From Sphaerobacteraceae bacterium (lineage in GTDB: Bacteria > Chloroflexota > Chloroflexia > Thermomicrobiales > Thermomicrobiaceae): a DNA stretch of 42,827 bases. A program made the position numbers and the translations under genes. Where the stretch lies: the NCBI GenBank assembly GCA_007695115.1, contig REEK01000099.1, positions 1 through 42,827 of the forward strand, given 5' to 3'. Positions 32,920 through 41,402 of this stretch are shown here, in pieces. How positions within the stretch are numbered: position 1 is the first letter of the stretch; every line of letters starts with the position of its first letter. The notes under the pieces are model-generated. The model ran no database searches, was not told where the DNA came from, and was given only the letters and a program-made list of their open reading frames with translations.

Positions 32920-34104
32920 GTGAAGATCAAGAGCATCCGCGCGGTCGTTGCCGATGTATCGGCGAAACCGACCACGAAGCCTCGTGTAGAGCAGATTCCG
33001 CACGATCCCGGCTTCGTCAGCCCGATGGAGCGATATACCGAGTTCACCCGTCACGACTGGACTAACAAGCTGGGCAAGGTGCTGGTTATCGCCGAGGCCG
33101 AAGATGGCACCTGGGGCCTCGGGATGGCCAACCACGGTGCGCCGGTGGTCAGCGTGATCAACGATCACTTTGCCCCGTTGCTCGAGGGCCAGGACGCCAT
33201 GGCGATTGACAAGTGCTGGGACATGATGCGCCGGGCATCGTCTGCCTATGGCACCTACGGGATCGCCAGCTATGCCATCAGTGGCGTCGATACGGCGCTG
33301 TGGGATCTCAAGGGGAAACTGCTCGGCATCCCGGTGTACGAGTTGCTTGGTGGCCCGCAGAAAGAAGAGATCTACTGCTACGGATCGAACGTCGATCAGT
33401 CCTACGGATACCGCAACAGTATCGAGTGGTTCCTGGAGCTTGGCTTCACTGCCGTCAAGCTGTTCCTGCGAAACGGGCCAGTCAAGGGCATTCGCGGGAT
33501 CAACGAGGACATCGAACAGATTGCCTGGACGCGGGAGCGCGTCGGTGACGATGTCGAGATCATGGTCGACGCCTGGATGTCGCTCGATGTCGAGTACGCC
33601 GTCCGTCTGGCCGAGGAACTGAAGCCGTATCGGGTCAAATGGCTGGAAGATCCGCTTCTGCCGGAAGACATGGGCGGGTATCGCAAGCTCCGTAGCCGGG
33701 TACCTTCAACCGTTCTGGCGACTGGCGAGCACTGGTACACGCTGCACCCGTTTGCTGAAGCTGCCTCAGAGGGCCTGATCGATATCTTCCAGCCGGATAT
33801 TCTCTGGGTTGGTGGAGTCAGTGCTGTCGTCCGCATCTGTCACATCGCCGAAGCGCACGGTCTGAACGTCATTACCCATGCCGGGATGAACTACCCGTAT
33901 GGTCAGCACGTCGCGATGGCGATGCCGGCTATTCCGATGGGTGAGCGCTCCGAAGGCGTTGCCCCACCAGGAGTGCCGCTCGAAGAGATGGTGGCGATTC
34001 CGGGAACGGTTCCGATCAAGAACGGACACGTTCGACCGACCGATGCACCTGGTTTTGGTTTCGAGGTCACGAAGGAGTGGGTTGAAGAGCGCGCCAGACG
34101 CTAG
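32920..34104 (+). CDS. Enolase-superfamily sugar-acid dehydratase, L-rhamnonate dehydratase-like
   Basis: 394 residues from GTG 32920, which follows an AAGGGA site; an ATG at 32887 is also open. Metal and catalytic residues are D217 in MVDAWMS, E243 in WLEDPL, E270 in ATGEHWYT, and the D293/H320 pair in FQPDILWVGG and VITHAGMNYPYGQH. This order fits the rhamnonate dehydratase branch of the mandelate racemase group. It is clearly different from the enolase-superfamily enzyme at 728-1882. The product would be a 2-keto-3-deoxy acid. A D-2-hydroxyacid dehydrogenase gene is convergent downstream. The substrate is inferred. Confidence 0.8.
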   Translation: MKIKSIRAVVADVSAKPTTKPRVEQIPHDPGFVSPMERYTEFTRHDWTNKLGKVLVIAEAEDGTWGLGMANHGAPVVSVINDHFAPLLEGQDAMAIDKCWDMMRRASSAYGTYGIASYAISGVDTALWDLKGKLLGIPVYELLGGPQKEEIYCYGSNVDQSYGYRNSIEWFLELGFTAVKLFLRNGPVKGIRGINEDIEQIAWTRERVGDDVEIMVDAWMSLDVEYAVRLAEELKPYRVKWLEDPLLPEDMGGYRKLRSRVPSTVLATGEHWYTLHPFAEAASEGLIDIFQPDILWVGGVSAVVRICHIAEAHGLNVITHAGMNYPYGQHVAMAMPAIPMGERSEGVAPPGVPLEEMVAIPGTVPIKNGHVRPTDAPGFGFEVTKEWVEERARR

Positions 34105-34129
34105 ATTCAGCTGCTCCACGAAGATGAAG

Positions 34130-34160
34130 ACGCCCCTCGCTGCAATCCAGCGAGGGGCGT
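34130..34160. terminator. Bidirectional hairpin between convergent genes
   Basis: ACGCCCCTCGCTG (34130-34142) pairs perfectly with CAGCGAGGGGCGT (34148-34160) around a five-base loop. It lies between the dehydratase stop (34104) and the dehydrogenase stop (34168). A T-rich stretch, CTTCATCTTCG, follows on the minus strand; on the plus strand it is TGGATTCC. Confidence 0.75.
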
Positions 34161-34167
34161 TGGATTC

Positions 34168-35133
34168 CTAGTACCACATCGTCTTGTCGACCAGGTTCTC
34201 CAGGTCTTCTCCACGGGCGAAATGTTCCAGATTGCGGCGGAGAACCTGATAGCGACGCTCTTCGACATCAGGGGCATCGTGAACGGCGATGTGGGGTGTC
34301 AACATCACGTTGTCCATCGTCCAGAGGCGATGATCTTCGGGCAGTGGCTCCTGATCGAACACGTCCAGACCGGCTCCGGCGAGTTCACCGGCTTCGATCG
34401 CGTCGGCCAGATCGGCCAGCTTCGTGGTCATGCCGCGTCCGATGTTGATGTAGTAGCCGGTCGGCTTCATCTTCTTGAAGCGGTCCCGGTTCCACATGCC
34501 TTCGGTTTCCGGGGTGTGCGGAAGGGTAACGATGACGAAGTCGGCCTCTGGTAACAGGGAATCGAGCGCTGCAGGGCTATGGCGCTCGACACCGGGCGTC
34601 TCCCACTCCCAGCGTGCATCGACCCCGAGAACTCGTGTCCCGCAAGGCTGCAGGAGTTTTGCGGTCTCCTGACCAATTCCGCCAACCCCGACGATGAGCG
34701 CGGTGGCCGATTTCAGATCGACGGTCGGGAAGCCCTGCGCGTCTTTCTTCCACTGTCTGGCCCGCTGGGCATCCATGTAATAGGGGAGCCCGCGAGCGAG
34801 GCCGAACACGAACATCATGATGTGCTGCGCGATATGATCGTTGTAGATTCCGCGCATGTTCGTCACTTTGATCGGGCTCTCGACGAGTTCCGGGTAATAG
34901 AACCAGTCCGGTGGGGCAGCTTGTGGACTCTGAAGCCAGGTGAAGCGTTCGGCGATTTCCAGCATCGCCGGCGAGAGCCAGCCGTAACCGGCATCGACAC
35001 CCGGGAGATGTTCGAGGGCCTCGTCTTCCGATTCCGGGACCAGTATCTGGTAGTCCGGCAGTTCACGTTTCAGGCGCTCTGCCCACTCGTGAGTCTGGTC
35101 GCTCTGGGGTGGAAGCATCATCATCGTTGGCAT
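34168..35133 (-). CDS. D-2-hydroxyacid dehydrogenase
   Basis: 321 residues with the NAD-binding GVGGIG at 149-154 and the family's catalytic trio: R233 (INIGRG), E262 (FDQEPLPEDH) and H281 (LTPHIAV). It reduces or oxidises 2-keto/2-hydroxy acids in the cytosol. The N-terminal half is typical of the glyoxylate/hydroxypyruvate-like group, but no specificity can be read. ATG 35133 is preceded by AAAGGAC. It lies next to a sugar-acid dehydratase gene, suggesting work on the same pools. Confidence 0.92.
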   Translation of the reverse strand: MPTMMMLPPQSDQTHEWAERLKRELPDYQILVPESEDEALEHLPGVDAGYGWLSPAMLEIAERFTWLQSPQAAPPDWFYYPELVESPIKVTNMRGIYNDHIAQHIMMFVFGLARGLPYYMDAQRARQWKKDAQGFPTVDLKSATALIVGVGGIGQETAKLLQPCGTRVLGVDARWEWETPGVERHSPAALDSLLPEADFVIVTLPHTPETEGMWNRDRFKKMKPTGYYINIGRGMTTKLADLADAIEAGELAGAGLDVFDQEPLPEDHRLWTMDNVMLTPHIAVHDAPDVEERRYQVLRRNLEHFARGEDLENLVDKTMWY

Positions 35134-35187
35134 ATGTCGTCCTTTCCGAACGCGTCAGCGTCCAGTTCGCGTCGAGGGACTCCGGTG

Positions 35188-35217
35188 TTGATTTCGAACT
35201 ACATACAGGCATATTAG
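35188..35217 (+). promoter_or_regulatory. Possible promoter of second stress protein gene
   Basis: TTGATT (35188-35193) and TATTAG (35212-35217) are 18 bases apart, about 150 bases before the stress protein start. Weak consensus only. Confidence 0.25.
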
Positions 35218-35370
35218 CCGTTGATTCGACTCCTGTCACGATTCTGACATCAGGTGGCACGCCTTCTGCACGCAATGTTCGCATGCCGGGGAATAGAGTT
35301 GAGTTGAGTTGCGAATTCACCGGAACCCTGAATCGCTCGTTCACCTGATCCGATTGAGGAAGGAAACACC

Positions 35371-36384
35371 ATGGTTTCAAGCATTATTGTTCCGCTCGAT
35401 CAGTCCCATGTTGCCGAGTGTGCGGTGCCCTACGCAAGGGCGCTGGCCAGGCGAACGGGCGCCCCGCTCACGCTGGTTTCCGTTGTCGAACCATCCGAGT
35501 CACTTCCGGATCCACGCGATAGTGAAGATCTGCCACCGATCGAAGAGCCGCCCGTCACCTCCGCTGGGCGACAGTATTCGGCGAGTTTGCCGATTGGCAT
35601 GAATCCGGGAGACCCTGGTATGACCGAGGAAGACCTCGAAGAAGCGACGAGCGCACTCAGAGAGGCCGAGCATTACCTGACCTATGTCAGCGATTCAATC
35701 CGCGATGTCCACGTCGAGAAGATGGTAGTCCACGGTTCGCCGATTAGTGAGATCCTCCGGATGGCAGAGCATCGGGGATCTGACCCAGGCGACCAGCCAG
35801 TGATAGTCATGGCCAGTCACGGCCGATCCGGGCTCGGACGCGTTCTGCTCGGCAGCGTGGCGCTGAAGGTCGCGGAACAGTCGCCATGCCCGATGTTTGT
35901 GGTTCGGGCGATCCAGACCCGCCCGCCGTCGCTCGACGAGATCGATATGGGGCATGTTCTGGTGGCGCTGGATGGATCAGATTTCAGCGAAGAGGTGCTC
36001 GAACCAGTTCGCCGGCTGTTCGGTCATGATAAAACCCGGCTGCACCTGGTGCGGGTGGTGGAGCTCGACAGAAACTGGGTTACCGGGAGTGCCGACGCCA
36101 GAGATGCCGACGGGCGATCGGATCGTGACGTCGCCGAACAATACCTCTCCAACATGGCCGATCGGCTGCGGGCACGTGGATACTCGGTGGAGTGGGACGT
36201 TGTCGAAGGCAAGCCCGCCGATCGTATCAATAGCATCGCCGGCGACCTTGATGTCGGGGTCGTGGCAATGGCCACACACGGCCACTCTGGTCTGAAGCGC
36301 TTCGCGATCGGATCTGTGGCTGAAGATGTCCTGCAAAAGGCGACGCGTCCACTGATGCTGGTGAGACCGCACGAGCGAGACTGA
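35371..36384 (+). CDS. Tandem universal stress protein
   Basis: 337 residues, two Usp domains. The first opens with IIVPLDQSHVAECAVPYARAL and ends with SHGRSGLGRVLLGSVALKVAE; the second opens with VLVALDGSDFSEEVLEPV and ends with THGHSGLKRFAIGSVAEDVL. Both have the G-x2-G-x9-G(S) ATP signature. An insert rich in Asp, Glu and Pro (about residues 46-90) is longer than in the Usp at 17872-18831. ATG 35371 follows AAGGAAA. The two tandem Usps are paralogues with the same layout and opposite orientation. Confidence 0.93.
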   Translation: MVSSIIVPLDQSHVAECAVPYARALARRTGAPLTLVSVVEPSESLPDPRDSEDLPPIEEPPVTSAGRQYSASLPIGMNPGDPGMTEEDLEEATSALREAEHYLTYVSDSIRDVHVEKMVVHGSPISEILRMAEHRGSDPGDQPVIVMASHGRSGLGRVLLGSVALKVAEQSPCPMFVVRAIQTRPPSLDEIDMGHVLVALDGSDFSEEVLEPVRRLFGHDKTRLHLVRVVELDRNWVTGSADARDADGRSDRDVAEQYLSNMADRLRARGYSVEWDVVEGKPADRINSIAGDLDVGVVAMATHGHSGLKRFAIGSVAEDVLQKATRPLMLVRPHERD

Positions 36385-36391
36385 CCGGTCC

Positions 36392-36426
36392 GCGAGGTCG
36401 GCTGAAATCTGCACAGCCGGCCTCGC
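36392..36426. terminator. Hairpin between convergent genes
   Basis: GCGAGGTCGGCTG (36392-36404) pairs with CAGCCGGCCTCGC (36414-36426), with one T opposite G (a U-G wobble in RNA) and a nine-base loop. It lies just after the stress protein stop (36384) and before the epimerase stop (36483). Confidence 0.65.
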
Positions 36427-36482
36427 CTGATATCCACAATTGTCCGTCTCCCGGATCTGGTTCAGTTTCCGGGTCGGGCAGA

Positions 36483-37373
36483 CTACTGACCGGACTCCAG
36501 CTTTACGTGGAGATTCCAGTCATGGGTTTCCCCAGCCGGAATCAGCGCCGTTCCCGGTTTGTTCCGGTACTCATCATCCCAACCGAATTCGACCGGGAGT
36601 CCTTGCCAGGGCTCGATTGCGATGAACGATGCGCCGGGTCGCATCCATAGCGCCATGTGCGGTGAGTCAGGGAACTCGAGGCGCAACCCTGGCCCCCCGT
36701 CGGCATGGTATCGCAGGCCGCGACTGTTCAATTGATCGAAGACGATTGCCTGGTCATCGAACAACGAATCTCGCAGCGGCAGTTCAGTGCCCTCCATCGG
36801 CGTCGGTTCTCGTTCACCGTGGAGGAAAATCGGATCATCGACTCCCCGGCGAATACCTGCGGTTTCCGGTTGATCGAACGTTATCTGGTACGCCTCTTTG
36901 GCTCGTTCTGGATCGAGCGGCCACTGAAACCCTGGATGAAATCCGACGTCACACGGGAGTGTCTCAGCACCCGTATTGGTGACGATCAGCGAATTCTTCA
37001 GCGTATTGCCTTCCAGGATGTAGCTGACCTGAAACCGGAAGCTGAACGGGTACATCGCCCGTGTTTCAGCATCATCGGTGATCTCCAGCAGACAGTGACG
37101 CTCGGATTGCTCGATGATCTCGAATTTCCGGGATTGCGCGAAGCCGTGCGGTGGCATGGGATAGGTCCGGCCCTTGTGCCGGAGCTGCTGATCAGTTAGC
37201 GGACCGAGTAGCGGAAACAGTATCGGTGCGTGTTCTGGCCAGATCGCCGGATCGCCGTGCCACATCAATTCCAGATTCTCTGCTGTCTTGAGCGAGATCA
37301 TCTGGGCGCCGATCAGTCGAATAGTGGCGGTCAGGTGATCCGAGGCCAGCGTCAGCGTGGTTTCGTTGTTCAT
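36483..37373 (-). CDS. Aldose 1-epimerase family protein (LacX-like)
   Basis: 296 residues of the galactose mutarotase-like fold. Conserved features are HAPILFPLLGPLTD, the PPHGFA block, the VGFHPGFQW block with a histidine, and the late IEPWQGLP with the likely catalytic glutamate. Such proteins interconvert the anomers of sugars or sugar phosphates in the cytosol. No sugar operon is adjacent, and the closest sugar-linked genes are the dehydratases at 26486-34104. Family call strong; substrate unknown. Confidence 0.88.
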   Translation of the reverse strand: MNNETTLTLASDHLTATIRLIGAQMISLKTAENLELMWHGDPAIWPEHAPILFPLLGPLTDQQLRHKGRTYPMPPHGFAQSRKFEIIEQSERHCLLEITDDAETRAMYPFSFRFQVSYILEGNTLKNSLIVTNTGAETLPCDVGFHPGFQWPLDPERAKEAYQITFDQPETAGIRRGVDDPIFLHGEREPTPMEGTELPLRDSLFDDQAIVFDQLNSRGLRYHADGGPGLRLEFPDSPHMALWMRPGASFIAIEPWQGLPVEFGWDDEYRNKPGTALIPAGETHDWNLHVKLESGQ

Positions 37374-37787
37374 GAGTGAAATCTCCCAATCTCAGGCGAT
37401 GATTTCTGTCTGACCCGGTGTATTCGAATGCGCATAGTCGACAATTGTTCGGGTTAGGCGACAAGTCAAGTCTATCGGAGGGCACTTTCGCTCCAGGCCA
37501 GTGAAGCAGACACAGCTGTTGAGAATGCAGTCTCAGAATGAGTGCGGCTCCAGAATAGTAGCATCGCGGAACGGCGCGCTTCCAGTTTGGCATCTCGGAC
37601 GAATCAGGGGTTCGGAGCAATCTGGCGGCACACGTAATTGTTCAGTATCCGGGGAGCACGATCCGTTTTGCCAAGCGGTTGTGCATGGTCGATAAAGGTG
37701 CTATTGTCAATACATACCGTATTGTGGATCGCGATGCTGTACCATGCTGAAATGCAGAAGCTTCGTCGTTTCAACTGGAGGCCCGTG
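37374..37787. other. Gene-free stretch between epimerase and small unknown protein
   Basis: In 414 bases I see only short open frames without ribosome sites. The half near 37373 should carry the epimerase promoter on the minus strand. No repeat or RNA structure stands out. Confidence 0.45.
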
Positions 37788-38231
37788 GTGAGCGATTATC
37801 TCGACTACGACGTTGTTCAAAAAGAGGTGGAGCGGGTGCTGCCAGCGTTCACGGAGAGCACCACTGAGGAATTGTTGAGCGTGGTTGGATCTCTGACCCT
37901 CGAGGCAGATCATGAGGACGATCTGGCGGCACTGGGCGTCGGCGATCTCCGAACGGCGCAGGTGAGCTTGCCAGGTATCGGTGAACGGTTCGCGCTCTAC
38001 AATGACAAGGTCAAGGGCGTTGTTTGTCGGAACAAGGATGAATTCAGCAGTCTGATCGACATCCGAAATGTGGCCGCCATGGTGACATTGCTGTTGCCGG
38101 TGCTTGGCGTGGCTCCAGCCGCAGCGCCGCCAGTTGCTGCAATTGCGTTGGCCGTCGTCATTCTCCGGGTTGGACTGAACGAATACTGCCGGACGTTCAC
38201 GGACGAGACCAAGCCGCAACCAGCTGGCTAG
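37788..38231 (+). CDS. 147-residue protein with C-terminal membrane helix, unknown
   Basis: GTG 37788 follows CTGGAG by seven bases; the frame extends upstream to 37638 but without a ribosome site. Residues 1-95 look like a mixed soluble domain (SDYLDYDVVQKEVERVLPAF and similar), and 97-125 form a hydrophobic, Ala/Pro-rich segment (LLLPVLGVAPAAAPPVAAI) ending in a polar tail. No family is recognised. Its TAG (38229-38231) overlaps the stop of the convergent NAD(P)-binding gene in the palindrome CTAG. Confidence 0.65.
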   Translation: MSDYLDYDVVQKEVERVLPAFTESTTEELLSVVGSLTLEADHEDDLAALGVGDLRTAQVSLPGIGERFALYNDKVKGVVCRNKDEFSSLIDIRNVAAMVTLLLPVLGVAPAAAPPVAAIALAVVILRVGLNEYCRTFTDETKPQPAG

Positions 38232-38860
38232 TTCGTCACGATCGGCGCTTCACGGACGAACTCGCCCGTTGCCAGCAGATCGAGCAGGAACTCGACCAGA
38301 TCGTCCCGCGTCAGTGACGATCCCAGTTTCTTCTGGCCGAGGTAGCCGGCACGGACTCTGCCTTTCCCATCGTCTGAGGACAGCATCGGCAATCGGACGA
38401 GCGTCCAGTTCAGACCGCTCATTTCGACGATCCCAGCCATCTCGATGGTGTCATCCTGCGAACCAGAGGCGATGACCCGCTCGAAGAGGTTCATCATCGC
38501 GAAGCGCATGTTGATGCCGTCTCGCTCGGTGCGGGCCGCAGGCGTGGCGACGGCGATCAGTCGCTTGACGTTATGCCGTTTCATCGCCTCGATTATCCGC
38601 ATGGTTCCTTCGGAGATCGGTTTGCCCTCGACTTTGCCAACTGGCCCGAGCAGGCTGATCACGGCATCTGCCCCGGAAATCGCCGCGTCGATGCTCGATT
38701 CATTGTCCAGTTCACCGTGGATGACCGTCAGGTTTTCGTGATCGAACTGGAGTTTGTCCGGATTCCGGGCAAGAACGGTGACGTGATGCGCCTCATTGAT
38801 TGCGCGCTCAACGAGAAGCCGTCCGGTTTCACCAGTTCCGCCGAAGATCGTCAGATTCAT
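38228..38860 (-). CDS. NAD(P)-binding (NmrA/atypical SDR) protein
   Basis: 210 residues with the N-terminal dinucleotide motif LTIFGGTGETGRLL and the segment GADAVISLLGPVG typical of atypical short-chain dehydrogenases with NAD(P)H-binding folds. A YxxxK pair is not obvious, so it may be a redox sensor or a reductase of unknown substrate. ATG 38860 is at the end of a minus-strand unit and its stop overlaps that of the opposite gene. Cytosolic. Confidence 0.85.
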   Translation of the reverse strand: MNLTIFGGTGETGRLLVERAINEAHHVTVLARNPDKLQFDHENLTVIHGELDNESSIDAAISGADAVISLLGPVGKVEGKPISEGTMRIIEAMKRHNVKRLIAVATPAARTERDGINMRFAMMNLFERVIASGSQDDTIEMAGIVEMSGLNWTLVRLPMLSSDDGKGRVRAGYLGQKKLGSSLTRDDLVEFLLDLLATGEFVREAPIVTN

Positions 38861-38981
38861 ACCTGCCAGGTCACCTGTCCTGCTGTCGTGCGTTCTTACG
38901 TGTGCCCGGGCAAGATACCCGTGCGCCCCCTAGCTTACCGAACTGTGGGTATTCCGGCGTGCTTTCTCCATCGACACGAAA

Positions 38982-39014
38982 CACCAGGCGGAGAATCCTG
39001 CTCCCCGCCTGGTG
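38982..39014 (-). terminator. Hairpin downstream of PAP2-kinase fusion gene
   Basis: CACCAGGCGG (38982-38991) pairs with CCGCCTGGTG (39005-39014) around a 13-base loop. On the minus strand it is followed by TTTCGTG, fitting a terminator for the gene that ends at 39055. Confidence 0.55.
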
Positions 39015-39054
39015 ATCCCGGTCCAATTTGAACGCTCGTCGAATGGTTCCTTTA

Positions 39055-41157
39055 TCAGGATATGGATCTGATCGAAGCGCCTTCAGCTCCGGTGCTCGAC
39101 CATGTCGTCTGCTCCCGATCATTACCGGTCCGATGCTCATCAGCCCACTCGAACGCAGGCAGCTTGCGCCGGTTGGCCAGACTGATAAATCGGTCGATCT
39201 GCCCCGGCATTGCCAGGACGATCCGCCGAAATCCAAGTCGCTCATACAGCCGGAACGGCACCTTCAACATCACGGCATCGATGGCAACGGTGAGCAGCAA
39301 GTGATCGCTGCGAAGTGGTTTGGACGCGAGATAGGCGAATGCGCCAAATCCGGGAATCGCCGAGATGAGAAGCACCAGCGGTGAATGGATGCCGATAGCT
39401 TCTCGCCAGCTTTCGCGATCGATGCGCCGGGTTGCGTACTGCCACGTTACACGGAGCATATTGAAACCGGTATAGCTGGCCCGGGCAATGCTGCCAAGCG
39501 GGAAACGGAGCAATACTCCGGTCCCCATGTGCACACCGAAGTGCGGCATCACGGTGGTGAACTGCGGCGATCGAACCTTGCCGCGCAGAACACGTGCTTC
39601 ATTCGAAGAGATCTTGCGTTCCGCCTGCCATGAGGCGATCGAATCGTCGAACCACTGCATGGCCCAGCTCAGCCGTTCGTTGTTCTTCCGGGTCGTTCGC
39701 TTGCGGCCAAGCAGTCGGCTCCAGATGCGTGGCTCGCTGTCATGCCAGCGACGGGTCTCCGATTCGGTCGCGTTCAGCGTCGAGTAGAGCTTATGCAGCC
39801 AGTCGTCACCGAACCGTTCACGCATGTCGGCTTCGTGGTTCCGGATATACGCCAGCGTGACGTCGAAGAAGATGTCGTCGTACATCGGGAACAGTCCACG
39901 CTGGATCGCCCGTTTCCACGATCGAGGCGAGGCCAGCGGCGAGACGAGACCCGATTCGAGATCGACGACGCAATACTTGCCGTCTTTCGTCTCCATCACG
40001 TTGTCGAGGGCCCGCGGCTGGCGGTAGTCGATCTGCCAGGTTGGCAGGCCGGCTTCCTCGAAGCGGCCGACAAGGTCAACCAGGAACTCGCGCGCCTTCT
40101 CACGGTCGGTCGGCTCCCCGCCGTCCACCAGATCACTGGTGATTGCCAGGCGCCCGTTGATCTCGTCAACGCCGATCGCCCGAGCAACGTGGCTCTCTCC
40201 GTACCAGTATTCAGTCAGCTGGCCGATCAGGTTGCGACGGTGTACCGCTGCGTTAAGCGCCGCACGATTCCGCATGTACGGGAACTCGGCCTGAAATGCA
40301 GCCCAGTAGATCGCTCGTGGCAGGAATCCCGGTCGATAGATCTTGGAGACGGTATCTCCATGAAACAGGATCGTGCTCGTTAGCGCATGCGCGTGCGGCT
40401 TCTCTTCACGATGCGGCACTGGCGCAGCGCTAATCAGCGGAATCCCGCTGAGTCGTTCGTCGATACGCTGCGCGGCCCAGACAATCGGGATAACCAGCAG
40501 CACCGCGAGAGATGCCGTCGTGATGGCTTCGCTCGGCCAGAGCGATCCAGCCCAGATATGACCGAATACCGCCACTGTTGCCGGAATGAAGGCGATCACC
40601 GTGCTCACGGACTGGAATCGACGCGACCGTTCTCCAACGAGAACAGCGACGGCCAGGCCTGCAAGGAGTATCGTCGCAGCGATCTGTCCAGCCGGGGACG
40701 TCAACATGCTGACGAATCCGGTGGTTCGCTCCAGGACGTAGGCCTCCGGTCGCAGAGGGTTGGAGATCAGGTGCGCCAGAATTGCCGTCATCACGGCGAT
40801 ACCTGGTGCCACTGCCAGAGCAACGGCTGAACCCCATTTTCGACGCATGGCCGAAAACGCCATCAGTGCGGCCCAGAATGTAACGAACACAAGAGTGGTC
40901 GCCAGGCTGCTCAGGGCATAGGCGAGAGTATTCATGAATGGGAACTCGACTGCCTGAATGCCTTGCATCAACCCCTGTTCGATCGGACCGGGTGAGCGCA
41001 GCAAGGCGTCAGCAATGAGCAGCCCAACAGCGCCGAGCAGAAGAAACCCGATCGACGGAAGCACGGATGATGACGTACCACTACTGGCCCGCTCGGCGGG
41101 CGTGTCCAAAGCCGGGGGGCTATCTTGCCGATTCGGATTTGGTGTCGTGGTAGTCAT
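39055..41157 (-). CDS. Fusion of degenerate PAP2-like membrane domain and kinase-like domain
   Basis: 700 residues. Residues 32-230 form about six membrane helices with PAP2 traces: NPLRP (134-138, preceded by H where K is expected), SPAGQ (154-158, for PSGH), and HIWAGSLWPSE (200-210), which keeps the GxxWPSD pattern but has Ser for His and Glu for Asp. The phosphatase is thus probably inactive. Residues 260-430 look kinase-like: K272 (VSKIYRP), D377 and N386 (QIDYRQPRALDN), and D399 (VVDLESG) could be the nucleotide- and metal-binding set. A further part with a membrane segment near 592-612 follows. ATG 41157 follows a GAGGAG site. The substrate may be a lipid or glycan. This is inferred from composition; no family was checked. 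Confidence 0.65.
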   Translation of the reverse strand: MTTTTPNPNRQDSPPALDTPAERASSGTSSSVLPSIGFLLLGAVGLLIADALLRSPGPIEQGLMQGIQAVEFPFMNTLAYALSSLATTLVFVTFWAALMAFSAMRRKWGSAVALAVAPGIAVMTAILAHLISNPLRPEAYVLERTTGFVSMLTSPAGQIAATILLAGLAVAVLVGERSRRFQSVSTVIAFIPATVAVFGHIWAGSLWPSEAITTASLAVLLVIPIVWAAQRIDERLSGIPLISAAPVPHREEKPHAHALTSTILFHGDTVSKIYRPGFLPRAIYWAAFQAEFPYMRNRAALNAAVHRRNLIGQLTEYWYGESHVARAIGVDEINGRLAITSDLVDGGEPTDREKAREFLVDLVGRFEEAGLPTWQIDYRQPRALDNVMETKDGKYCVVDLESGLVSPLASPRSWKRAIQRGLFPMYDDIFFDVTLAYIRNHEADMRERFGDDWLHKLYSTLNATESETRRWHDSEPRIWSRLLGRKRTTRKNNERLSWAMQWFDDSIASWQAERKISSNEARVLRGKVRSPQFTTVMPHFGVHMGTGVLLRFPLGSIARASYTGFNMLRVTWQYATRRIDRESWREAIGIHSPLVLLISAIPGFGAFAYLASKPLRSDHLLLTVAIDAVMLKVPFRLYERLGFRRIVLAMPGQIDRFISLANRRKLPAFEWADEHRTGNDREQTTWSSTGAEGASIRSIS

Positions 41158-41402
41158 GACTCCTCAATCCTTGCTGTGTTGAGTCGTCACCCTGGCTTTT
41201 TGATCGCCAGAATTCAACCCTGATAATGGATGGTCATTCGACCGCACCAGTATCGTCGTAGGTATCTCGATGTTTTGTCTTCTCGTTTCTTACATAACTA
41301 TATCGCATTTGGCGTTCCATAACGTCAGGCTAAGGAAAAATAGGTAGAAAAGTGAACTGGAGGGGCCACCTCATGGTGAGGAGACTGACTCCAGAGATGC
41401 CG

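Noticed and set aside
37501-37695. 64-codon plus-strand open frame in the gap before 37788
   Set aside because: No ribosome site, no recognisable motif and random composition; not supported as a gene.
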